Part shown: piece after piece, positions 52,447-60,001 of the stretch
Layout of the letters: the number at the start of each line of letters is the position of its first letter
Position numbering within the stretch: the stretch's first letter is position 1
NCBI GenBank assembly: GCA_051651625.1
Contig: JBOFSQ010000035.1
Location: forward strand, 1 to 64,000
Reading direction: 5' to 3'
DNA from: JBOFSQ01 sp051651625
GTDB taxonomy: Bacteria; Planctomycetota; Planctomycetia; Pirellulales; Thermoguttaceae
DNA length: 64,000 nt
Program-made: the position numbers and the translations under genes
Notes under the pieces: generated by a model
Told to the model about the DNA's origin: nothing
Database searches by the model: none
The model's input: the letters and a program-made list of their open reading frames with translations, nothing else

Positions 52447-53583
52447 ATGACAACTAATTACCAGCGTGAAAATGTCGAGTCGCGTGTCCAGCGGGAGCGC
52501 GCGGAGTTCTACCAGAGTTTAACGAATCTGGATCGCCGTTCGTTCTTGCGGGTTGCGGCGGCGTCGTTCGGGACGGCGTCCGCACTCGGTCTCGCCGACC
52601 GTGGCTCGTTCCAAACTGTCAACTTCTCTGGCAACTTCGCCAAAGGCGACGACAGTACGAAAGGCGGTTTCAAAATCGCCTACATCTCCGACTCGCACCT
52701 CTACGTCAAAAAGCAAAACGACCGTTTTGCAAACGCGCTCTACCGCGCGGTCGAAGACGTCAACGCACTCGAAGACAAACCAGATTTTGTTTTCTACGGC
52801 GGCGACCTTGCGCAGCTCGGTCAGCCCGACGAAATCCAACTCGGCTACGAAATTTTGAGTGGACTCAAAGCTCCGCTCAAAATTATTCCGGGCGAACACG
52901 ATTGGTATTTCGATATGGGCGAAAAGTGGAAGTCGCTCTTCGGACAGCCGAACTGGGCGTTCGATCATCGCGGCGTACATTTTGTTTCGCTGATGAGTGT
53001 CGTCGAACAAGACTTTTGGACAGCGGCGAAACTAACGCCGATGCAGCGGATGCAAACCGTCGCAGGATTAGACAATCACGGACAGCGTCCGTTCACGGTC
53101 GGCGAAGCGCAGCGGACGTGGCTCAAAGATCACCTCGCGCCAATCTCGGACGACACGCCACTCGTCGTCTTCTCGCACTCGCCGCTCTACAAGCTCTACA
53201 AGAACTGGAACTTCTGGACCGACGACGCCGAAGACGTGCAAGCGATTTTGAACCGTTTCAAAAAGGTGACGGTCATTCACGGTCACACGCATCAGCTTCT
53301 CTCGAATCGGATCGGCAACATTCAGTTTCACGGCGTACTCTCGACGGCGTGGCCTTGGCCTTACGCACCGGAGGGAATGCCCGAACTGACCGTCCCGATG
53401 AATCGCCCTGACCCGTTCGACCCCGCCGACGGCTGCGGTTACGGCGAGATGCGCGTCTCGGCTGATGGACTCGTTGACAAAGTCTACAGTTTGTGGAACC
53501 GTAAACCAATCATCGTCTCCAGCGCGTACCTCGCGGGCGACGAAACAAAACGCCCGTTGCGTCCGAATTTGCCGAGCTATTGA
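52447..53583 (+). CDS. Exported metallophosphoesterase
   Basis: 378 residues. A calcineurin-like phosphoesterase with all metal motifs: SDSHLY, GGDLAQ, GEHDW, a histidine in FSHSP and HGHTHQ. The N-terminus has a twin-arginine-like motif RRSFLRVAAASFG after ~27 residues, so Tat export is likely. GGAG precedes the ATG. Substrate unknown. Confidence 0.87.
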   Translation: MTTNYQRENVESRVQRERAEFYQSLTNLDRRSFLRVAAASFGTASALGLADRGSFQTVNFSGNFAKGDDSTKGGFKIAYISDSHLYVKKQNDRFANALYRAVEDVNALEDKPDFVFYGGDLAQLGQPDEIQLGYEILSGLKAPLKIIPGEHDWYFDMGEKWKSLFGQPNWAFDHRGVHFVSLMSVVEQDFWTAAKLTPMQRMQTVAGLDNHGQRPFTVGEAQRTWLKDHLAPISDDTPLVVFSHSPLYKLYKNWNFWTDDAEDVQAILNRFKKVTVIHGHTHQLLSNRIGNIQFHGVLSTAWPWPYAPEGMPELTVPMNRPDPFDPADGCGYGEMRVSADGLVDKVYSLWNRKPIIVSSAYLAGDETKRPLRPNLPSY

Positions 53584-53595
53584 GGCGCGAAAACA

Positions 53596-54567
53596 ATGAT
53601 TCAGTCTGAAAACATTTTCGCGGCTGCCGAAGAGAAATTGGTGAAGTTCAAGCCAACGGCTTCGTTTTCTCAAGACGCGAGTGTTGTCGTTTCGTGCGCA
53701 GACTCGTTGATAACTTGCAAAGACCTCCCTAGTGAAACGTTTCAGTTGATAGTGTCTTCGCCGCCGTACAATCTCGGAAAGGTGTATGAAAAGCAGACTT
53801 CTTTGGACAATTATCTTGAATGGCAAGCGAAGATCATCACAGAACTGATCAGACTTTTGTCACCGCAAGGAAGTCTCGTTTGGCAGGTTGGAAACTTTGT
53901 TGATCGCGGCGAAGTTTTTCCTCTCGACATCTATTTTTATCCGCTGTTCAAAGAACACGGTTTGAAGTTGCGAAACAGGATCGTTTGGCATTTTGATCAC
54001 GGACTCCATGCGTCGAAGCGATTTTCAGGGCGATACGAAACGTTGCTGTGGTTCACGAAAACCGACAACTATGTCTTCAACCTTGATTCCGTTCGTGTAC
54101 CATCGAAGTATCCGGGAAAGCGTCACTACAAAGGAGACAAAATCGGACAGCTTTCTGGAAATCCACTCGGCAAGAATCCGAGCGATTTTTGGCAAATCAT
54201 CCAGCACGAATGGGAAACAGGTATCATTGACATTCCGAACGTCAAGTCGAATCATCCTGAAAAGACTCAACATCCTTGTCAATTTCCTGTCGAACTTGTT
54301 GAACGCTGTGTGCTAGCAATGACAAATGAACACGATTGGGTTCTCGACCCGTTTGGTGGTGTCGGTTCCAGTCTCATTGCTGCGTTAAAATGGCAACGTC
54401 GCGGAATGTCGATAGACCAAAATGTTGAATACTGTCAAACAACGCTCGACAGAGTGAAGAGTTTAGCGGCAGGTGAATTGAAGTTGCGTCCGCTCGGCAG
54501 ACCAATCCACAAACCAACCGGGTGCGAAAAAGTTGCCAAGTTTCCAATCGAATGGGAAGAGCAATGA
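53596..54567 (+). CDS. Type II DNA methyltransferase, probably N4-cytosine
   Basis: 323 residues. Motif IV reads SPPY (residues 55-58), favouring N4-cytosine methylation. The AdoMet motif I is at the C-terminal end (LDPFGGVGSS, ~252-261), the permuted beta-type order. Its stop overlaps the ATG of a BstYI-like endonuclease (ATGA), so it should protect the same site, predicted RGATCY by analogy. Confidence 0.9.
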   Translation: MIQSENIFAAAEEKLVKFKPTASFSQDASVVVSCADSLITCKDLPSETFQLIVSSPPYNLGKVYEKQTSLDNYLEWQAKIITELIRLLSPQGSLVWQVGNFVDRGEVFPLDIYFYPLFKEHGLKLRNRIVWHFDHGLHASKRFSGRYETLLWFTKTDNYVFNLDSVRVPSKYPGKRHYKGDKIGQLSGNPLGKNPSDFWQIIQHEWETGIIDIPNVKSNHPEKTQHPCQFPVELVERCVLAMTNEHDWVLDPFGGVGSSLIAALKWQRRGMSIDQNVEYCQTTLDRVKSLAAGELKLRPLGRPIHKPTGCEKVAKFPIEWEEQ

Positions 54568-55148
54568 GAATTGTCGCTAATTACAGTTTCAACGATGGTG
54601 AAAACGTTTTGCGAAGCAAAAAGTACGTTCACCTGCTCGACGAAGTAGAATGGGCGATACAATCGGTTCGTTCAGAAAAGTGTCGGACGAAAAAGAGCAC
54701 GGAAAAAACAATGCAGGGACGTTTGCTCTATAGTCCGGTAGGACTGAACTCATCGTTCAAAAAATTGTTTGCCGCCAAAGGGTGGAGCAATCACAAAGAG
54801 AAGTGCGAATACTCCGACGCGTATTATGTGGAGGGCTACCAGCCGTGTCCGACGCGCGGCGCATTTCGAGACATTGACTTTGTAAAAGAACGCCTCGGAG
54901 TCGAAGTGCAGTTTGGCAAATATGCGTTTATGGTTTACAATGTCTGTGCCAAGATGACAATTTTTCACAACCTTGGTATCATTGACGCTGGAATTGAAAT
55001 TGTCCCAGTGAAACGGTTTGCGGAAAACATGTCAACGGGCGTCAGTTACTTTGAGCAGTTTGCTTGGGACTTGTCCAAACGAGGCGTCTCGAACATCGAC
55101 ATTCCTGTTTTGGTACTTGGCATTGATGTGGATGGTGTTGGGTTGTGA
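54564..55148 (+). CDS. BstYI/BglII-family type II restriction endonuclease
   Basis: 194 residues. The sequence resembles BstYI along its length: CRTKKSTEKTMQGRLLYSPV near residue 45, and the catalytic core DIDFVKERLGVEVQFGKYAF (D...ExQ pattern of the PD-(D/E)XK family used by BglII/BstYI). BstYI cuts R^GATCY; the same target is inferred here. The start overlaps the methyltransferase stop by 4 nt. A longer frame from 54522 is not needed. Confidence 0.85.
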   Translation: MRIVANYSFNDGENVLRSKKYVHLLDEVEWAIQSVRSEKCRTKKSTEKTMQGRLLYSPVGLNSSFKKLFAAKGWSNHKEKCEYSDAYYVEGYQPCPTRGAFRDIDFVKERLGVEVQFGKYAFMVYNVCAKMTIFHNLGIIDAGIEIVPVKRFAENMSTGVSYFEQFAWDLSKRGVSNIDIPVLVLGIDVDGVGL

Positions 55149-55187
55149 ACTACTTTTTGACAAAAGTCGATTTGAAAGGAACTTACC

Positions 55188-55841
55188 ATGAAAACGATTC
55201 TTTCTCGTGTTGTGATGGTTGGCTGTTTGTTGCTGTCTGTTGTCGCTGGAGTTGCCATACTTTGGGTCAACACTTCGTTCAACCGGTCATTGGCGCAGTG
55301 GAACGCCCGCACGGCACGCCGTCCGGCGGAGTCGCAAGTTGCGTCTCGTCCGGCGACGTTCCCCGGAGCGAACGACCAGTGGCAACACGCCGGAGACGCC
55401 GCGTGGATCGCCGTTGAAAAATCTCACCACGAGATCAAGGCACCTGCCAATAACAAGTCGGTGCTTGCGAAAGAGAGCCAGCGCGATGGCAGCATCTACG
55501 GTAACTACACCGAAGAAGACCTGCTCCGCTGGGAACGCGAGACCGAACGCATGGTCGTCGAGGGATCGAAGATTTTTCACAGTGCTGATCTTCTCGGCAG
55601 CACTATCGCGGTCTCGTGCGACATGTGTCACCCAGACGCATCGGGAACGCACCCCGAAACGTACCCGAAATATCAGGTACAGCTCGGTCGCCCTGCGCTT
55701 TTGCGTGACATGATTAACTGGTGCCTGACGCAACCGTGTCGCGGTGAACCACTCAGCGGCGACGACCCGCGCATGCGTGCAATGGAAGCCTACATCCAAG
55801 CACAACGAACAGGTGTCCCGATGAAATATGGGAAGCACTAA
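55188..55841 (+). CDS. Membrane-anchored c-type cytochrome
   Basis: 217 residues. An N-terminal helix (VVMVGCLLLSVVAGVAILWV) anchors or exports it. One heme-c site, CDMCH, is at 144-148. The remainder shows a monoheme fold reminiscent of SoxA-like proteins (GSKIFHSADLLGSTIAVSC, and a late SGDDPRMRAMEAYI). A second Cys pair is not visible. Possible electron partner for the peroxidase, though not adjacent. AAAGGA precedes the ATG. Confidence 0.82.
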   Translation: MKTILSRVVMVGCLLLSVVAGVAILWVNTSFNRSLAQWNARTARRPAESQVASRPATFPGANDQWQHAGDAAWIAVEKSHHEIKAPANNKSVLAKESQRDGSIYGNYTEEDLLRWERETERMVVEGSKIFHSADLLGSTIAVSCDMCHPDASGTHPETYPKYQVQLGRPALLRDMINWCLTQPCRGEPLSGDDPRMRAMEAYIQAQRTGVPMKYGKH

Positions 55842-55865
55842 ACGCGACGGAGAAATCACGATACG

Positions 55866-56105
55866 ATGCAAAACTTGGATAGAATTACTTGGAACTCGCA
55901 GGTGATGGGTGGAAAACCGTGTATTCGTGAGTTGCGTATTACGGTCGGTACTGTTGTTGGATTAGTGTCGTCGGGATATTCATTTGACGAAATTTTGTCG
56001 GAATATCCATATTTGGATCGTGACGACATACAACAGGCATTGTCATTTGCAGCGTGGCGAGTGGAAGAGGTTGAGATTCCTTATGGAAACGAGGTGAGCG
56101 TTTGA
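55866..56105 (+). CDS. DUF433 antitoxin-like protein
   Basis: 79 residues. DUF433 pattern: ITWNSQVMGGKPCIRELRITV, then GYSFDEILSEYPYLDRDDIQQALSFA. Usually the DNA-binding antitoxin of a DUF5615 toxin. Its stop overlaps the start of that gene here. Confidence 0.85.
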   Translation: MQNLDRITWNSQVMGGKPCIRELRITVGTVVGLVSSGYSFDEILSEYPYLDRDDIQQALSFAAWRVEEVEIPYGNEVSV

Positions 56106-56467
56106 AACTTCTCCTCGACATGAATTTGTCGCCGAGATTGGCGACACTGTTCCGCGAGGCGGGATACGAATGTCACCATTGGTCAGAAGTTGGCGAACCT
56201 ACGGCGGAAGACTTCATCATTCTTCGTTGGGCACAGGAAAATCAGTTTGTCGTCGTCACCCATGATTTGGATTTTGGTGCCATTTTGGCGGCGACCGGGT
56301 TTGAATCGCCAAGTGTCGTACAAATCCGACGTCAGAATATCATGCCGGACGTGATATTTCCTCGGTTAATCGCGCTCTTGGATATATGTCGTCAACAAAT
56401 CCAAAGCGGATCACTGGTTGTTTTTGACGAAAGAAAATATCGAATCCGTATCCTTCCGCTGAAATAA
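56102..56467 (+). CDS. DUF5615 PIN-like toxin
   Basis: 121 residues, TTG start overlapping the DUF433 stop. PIN-like fold with acidic residues in KLLLDMNLSPRLATLF, EDFIILRWAQEN and VVTHDLDFG. Predicted RNase. The pair is a standard TA arrangement. Confidence 0.85.
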   Translation: MKLLLDMNLSPRLATLFREAGYECHHWSEVGEPTAEDFIILRWAQENQFVVVTHDLDFGAILAATGFESPSVVQIRRQNIMPDVIFPRLIALLDICRQQIQSGSLVVFDERKYRIRILPLK

Positions 56468-56476
56468 ACCCGCATC

Positions 56477-56488
56477 GTAACGGTTCAC
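56477..56488 (+). repeat. GTAACCGTTCAC-like motif (one mismatch)
   Basis: GTAACGGTTCAC, 9 nt after the DUF5615 gene stop. Same position relative to gene end as the other copies. Confidence 0.4.
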
Positions 56489-56602
56489 AAACTTTTTACC
56501 GATACTCCGGTCGCAGAATTGCATAAGCCGCACAATGCGCAATAGCCGCCGTTTGAGAAAACGTAGGACAGGTCAGAACGCTTACCAGCGAGGTGTATTC
56601 CT

Positions 56603-57181
56603 ATGAGGTTGACAAGCATTTTGGTAGTGGCTGTACTGGTGGTTGCGAGTGTTGGTGCGGCTGATGCGAAGAAAGAAGCAGCGGTAAAACCAAACTCGGC
56701 GGAGGGAACATCGGGACCGCTCACGAATGGGTTTTACAACGTTTCACGAGTCGTCGATGGTGACACGATCATCATTCGCAATGCTCGCGGTGAGATCACG
56801 CGAGTACGAATCATTGGGGTCGATACACCGGAAACGGTCAAGCCAGACACTCCGCCGCAACCGTTCGGACGCGAGGCAACTGAGTACACCAAGTTGCTTA
56901 TCAGCGAGAGCCGTTCGCGCGTCCGCGTAGAGTTGGATGGGCCGACCACCGACAAGTATCAGCGAGCGTTAGCACATATTTACGTCACTTCAAAAGGTAA
57001 CACTAACGGTAGTCAGCGGGAGCTTTTGGTTAGTGAAGAACTACTCCGCAGCGGTTTAGGGCGAGCGATGCTAAACTTTCCGTTTTCCGACGCAATGAAG
57101 TCTCGGCTTCATGCCGCCGAGACCGAAGCGAAGGAGCAGCATCGCAACCTTTGGAGCGGTAGCGGAAACGGTGTACTGTGA
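56603..57181 (+). CDS. Secreted thermonuclease-like (SNase) protein
   Basis: 192 residues with a signal peptide (MRLTSILVVAVLVVASVGAA). The staphylococcal nuclease fold begins VSRVVDGDTIIIRN and includes VRIIGVDTPE (metal Asp, catalytic Arg nearby), DKYQRALAHIYV and AETEAKEQHRNLW. Probably degrades extracellular DNA or RNA. AGCGAGGTG lies upstream. Confidence 0.9.
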   Translation: MRLTSILVVAVLVVASVGAADAKKEAAVKPNSAEGTSGPLTNGFYNVSRVVDGDTIIIRNARGEITRVRIIGVDTPETVKPDTPPQPFGREATEYTKLLISESRSRVRVELDGPTTDKYQRALAHIYVTSKGNTNGSQRELLVSEELLRSGLGRAMLNFPFSDAMKSRLHAAETEAKEQHRNLWSGSGNGVL

Positions 57182-57240
57182 TCCCGATCCTGATCAAGAA
57201 TTGAACTGTTACGAAAACTCCACAAGAAAGGAAAACACAA

Positions 57241-57681
57241 ATGAACATCAAACAACTCACACCGAATGAAACGCGGAAAGCTGCCGAGAAGTTTTTGCAA
57301 GGGCGTTGTCCGCTGGTGATGGCGACGACGGGGGACGACGGTTTCCCCGACGTTCGGTGTCTTGCGGTTGGCGCGACCGACGGCGTTGATGCGATTTGGT
57401 TCGCCACCGAGACGCACTCCACAAAATCGGCGCAGCTCAAGAAAAACCCGAAGGCAGCACTCTACGCCTACAACTCACAGGAGTTCGGCGAGTGTCGTCT
57501 CTACGGCACCGTCGAGTTTTTGTCCGACCGCGCATCGCGCGAGAAGGTCTGGAAAGATTCTTACGCAATGTACTGGCCCGACGGAATCGACTCGCCCAAC
57601 ATGGTCGTTCTGAAGTTCAAAATCGAACGGTGCCGCTACGGCACGATGGACGGCGACGCAATTGTCGTCGGCACATTCTAG
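57241..57681 (+). CDS. Pyridoxamine 5'-phosphate oxidase-family protein
   Basis: 146 residues. Split-barrel flavin-binding fold (CPLVMATTGDDGFPDVRCL, KSAQLKKNPKAALYAYN), like general stress protein 26. Likely binds FMN or F420; substrate unknown. AAAGGAAAA precedes its ATG. Confidence 0.85.
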   Translation: MNIKQLTPNETRKAAEKFLQGRCPLVMATTGDDGFPDVRCLAVGATDGVDAIWFATETHSTKSAQLKKNPKAALYAYNSQEFGECRLYGTVEFLSDRASREKVWKDSYAMYWPDGIDSPNMVVLKFKIERCRYGTMDGDAIVVGTF

Positions 57682-57695
57682 GAGGAGAAATTACG

Positions 57696-58307
57696 ATGAC
57701 ATTTCAGCAACTCTCAATCGCAGCCGCGTGTTTTGTGGCGATGGTATTTGTGTCGTCGCAGACGGCGGAGGCGCAGCGTGTTCGCACGCGCGGCATCGTG
57801 CGAAGTGTGGCGGTTCAGCCTACAGCGAAGGGTTACAAAATGCAGGTAGCACTGACTTCAAACGCGGGCGAGAAGTCAGCGTGGACGAAGACGCAAGGCG
57901 ACGCAACACTCGCCGACAAATCGGAGCCAGCCGGTTCCGATGACGACACAGTCGTGGTTTACAAGCTCAACGCTGCGCCAACGACGTTTCACTTCGCCGT
58001 CCCCGAAGATGACTACGAAATCACGACCGACTTTGTGATCAATCCCAAAAATCGCACGGTCACTCTCGTTTCCAGCGGCGGGATCGGGATGTCGTGGGAT
58101 GTCGCAAGTGCGGACGATGGTATTGCCTTATCGAAAAAAGTTGTGGCATCGCCAAAACAAGGCACAATCGGCGGGAGCACAACTCACGAATGGAAAATCG
58201 TACCGATGCCGCGCAAACAAGACGACGCAGGAAGCGTCACGTTCGTATTCAACTGGCGTGGACGAGAGCTGGCAACGGCGATTGTTCACATTGAAAACGC
58301 AGAATAA
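57696..58307 (+). CDS. Hypothetical secreted beta-rich protein
   Basis: 203 residues from ATG 57696 with GGAGGAG upstream. A signal peptide (LSIAAACFVAMVFVSSQTAEA) is followed by a mostly beta region with no catalytic motif. It precedes atpD by 32 nt, so atpD may be transcribed with it. Family unknown. Confidence 0.65.
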   Translation: MTFQQLSIAAACFVAMVFVSSQTAEAQRVRTRGIVRSVAVQPTAKGYKMQVALTSNAGEKSAWTKTQGDATLADKSEPAGSDDDTVVVYKLNAAPTTFHFAVPEDDYEITTDFVINPKNRTVTLVSSGGIGMSWDVASADDGIALSKKVVASPKQGTIGGSTTHEWKIVPMPRKQDDAGSVTFVFNWRGRELATAIVHIENAE

Positions 58308-58339
58308 GTCCCCCTACACACGTTTAACTTGAGGAAGAA

Positions 58340-59785
58340 ATGGTCTCTACAGCTACAGGTAAAATTACGCAGGTTATCGGTTCGACGTTTGACGCCGTAT
58401 TTGACGAGGCGTCGCTCCCATCAATCTACAATGCCGTCAAGATCGACAGCGACCGCGGCAACATCAAGATTCATCTCGTAGGCGAAGTGCAGCAGCATCT
58501 TGGCGGCGGGCGAGTTCGCTGCGTCGCACTCGGCAGCACCGACGGTTTGGTGCGCGGAATGGAGTGCGTCGATACGAAGGCACCGGTTTGCGTTCCGGTC
58601 GGCAAAGACACACTCGGTCGCGTCTTCAATTTGCTTGGGCAACCAATCGACAAACGCGGCGAGGTGAAGGCCGACGAGTTTCGCCCGATCCACACCGACG
58701 CCCCGCCGCTCACCGACATCAAAACCAACACCGAAGTTTTTGAAACGGGCATCAAGGTCATTGATTTGCTCACGCCGTTTGTACGCGGCGGCAAGGCGGG
58801 ACTTTTCGGCGGTGCTGGTCTTGGCAAGACGGTCATTCTGCAAGAACTGATCGCGCGAATCGCGTCGGCTCACGGCGGTTACTCGGTCTTCGCTGGAGTC
58901 GGCGAACGAACCCGCGAAGGGAACGACCTCTGGCTCGAACTTCAAGAAGCCGAAATCGGCAAGACCGGACGCCACGTCATCGAGCAAACGGCGATGGTCT
59001 TCGGACAGATGAACGAGCCGCCGGGGGCACGTCTCCGCGTCGCACTTTCGGCGTTAACGATGGCCGAATACTTCCGCGACGTTTCGGGAACCGACGTTCT
59101 TCTCTTCGTCGATAACATCTTCCGTTTCTCGCAGGCTGGTTCGGAAGTTTCTGCGCTTCTTGGACGTATGCCATCGGCGGTCGGTTATCAACCGACTTTG
59201 GCATCAGAAATGGGTGCGCTGCAAGAACGAATCACATCAACGAACAAAGGTGCGATCACGTCTGTGCAAGCGGTCTACGTCCCAGCCGACGACCCGACCG
59301 ATCCGGCACCGGCAACGGCGTTTGGCCAGCTCGATGCGTTCATTTATTTGGAGCGTGCGATTTCGGAGAAGGGGATTTATCCGGCGGTCGATCCGCTGGC
59401 GTCATCGAGTCGGGTTCTCGACCCGCAATATGTTGGGCAGCGTCACTATGACTGTGCGAAACGTGTGCAGCAAACGCTCCAGCGTTACCGCGAACTCCAA
59501 GACATCATCGCCATTCTCGGTGCAGATGAACTTTCCGAAGACGACAAACTAGTCGTGCATCGCGCGCGTCGTATGGAGCGATTTTTGTCGCAACCGTTTT
59601 TGGTTGCCGAGACGTTCACGGGGAAACCGGGAGAGATCACGCCTCTCGAAGACACGATCCGTTCGTTCGAGGAAATCGCCGACGGAAAATGGGACCATCT
59701 TTCGGAAGCGGCGTTTATGTACGTCGGCACAATCGAACAGGCCGCCGCGCAAGAAGAAAAAATGCAAGCCGCTGCGAAGAAGTAG
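58340..59785 (+). CDS. atpD: ATP synthase F1 subunit beta
   Basis: 481 residues. Catalytic subunit. Walker A is GGAGLGKT (Leu where most have Val), and the catalytic Glu lies in GVGERTREGNDL. DVLLFVDNIFRFSQAGSEVSA is intact. GAGGAAG precedes the ATG. It lies 12 kb after atpG and is not followed by atpC, an unusual split. Confidence 0.97.
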   Translation: MVSTATGKITQVIGSTFDAVFDEASLPSIYNAVKIDSDRGNIKIHLVGEVQQHLGGGRVRCVALGSTDGLVRGMECVDTKAPVCVPVGKDTLGRVFNLLGQPIDKRGEVKADEFRPIHTDAPPLTDIKTNTEVFETGIKVIDLLTPFVRGGKAGLFGGAGLGKTVILQELIARIASAHGGYSVFAGVGERTREGNDLWLELQEAEIGKTGRHVIEQTAMVFGQMNEPPGARLRVALSALTMAEYFRDVSGTDVLLFVDNIFRFSQAGSEVSALLGRMPSAVGYQPTLASEMGALQERITSTNKGAITSVQAVYVPADDPTDPAPATAFGQLDAFIYLERAISEKGIYPAVDPLASSSRVLDPQYVGQRHYDCAKRVQQTLQRYRELQDIIAILGADELSEDDKLVVHRARRMERFLSQPFLVAETFTGKPGEITPLEDTIRSFEEIADGKWDHLSEAAFMYVGTIEQAAAQEEKMQAAAKK

Positions 59786-59786
59786 T

Positions 59787-59798
59787 GTAAGCGTTCAC
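59787..59798 (+). repeat. GTAACCGTTCAC-like motif (one mismatch)
   Basis: GTAAGCGTTCAC 2 nt after the atpD stop, followed at once by the large hairpin at 59807. The identical variant is at 34446. Confidence 0.45.
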
Positions 59799-59806
59799 GG
59801 AATTCA

Positions 59807-59941
59807 GGGCACTCGCTTACGCTTCGTGTTCCTATTGACGTAACGCATTAAGAACACGAAGCGTAAGCGAGTGCCCGAATCAGCACCGGCATAGCATTAA
59901 CGAAGCGTCATCAGGATGGATTCCCGCCTACGCGGGAATGA
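59807..59941. repeat. Composite palindromic repeat after atpD
   Basis: A 25-bp stem (59807-59831 with 59852-59876) built on ACTCGCTTACGCTTCGTG is followed by GGATGGATTCCCGCCTACGC and GGGAATGA (59914-59941). The first part recurs at 63855 and in single-arm form at 21418 and 61828. It may act as a terminator. The gap 59786-60001 holds no gene. Confidence 0.85.
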
Positions 59942-60001
59942 CGGAGAAGGGCGCAAATCGTGAGCAGGCTCCCAAAAACGTGAACAACACCGGAGGAAAG
60001 C

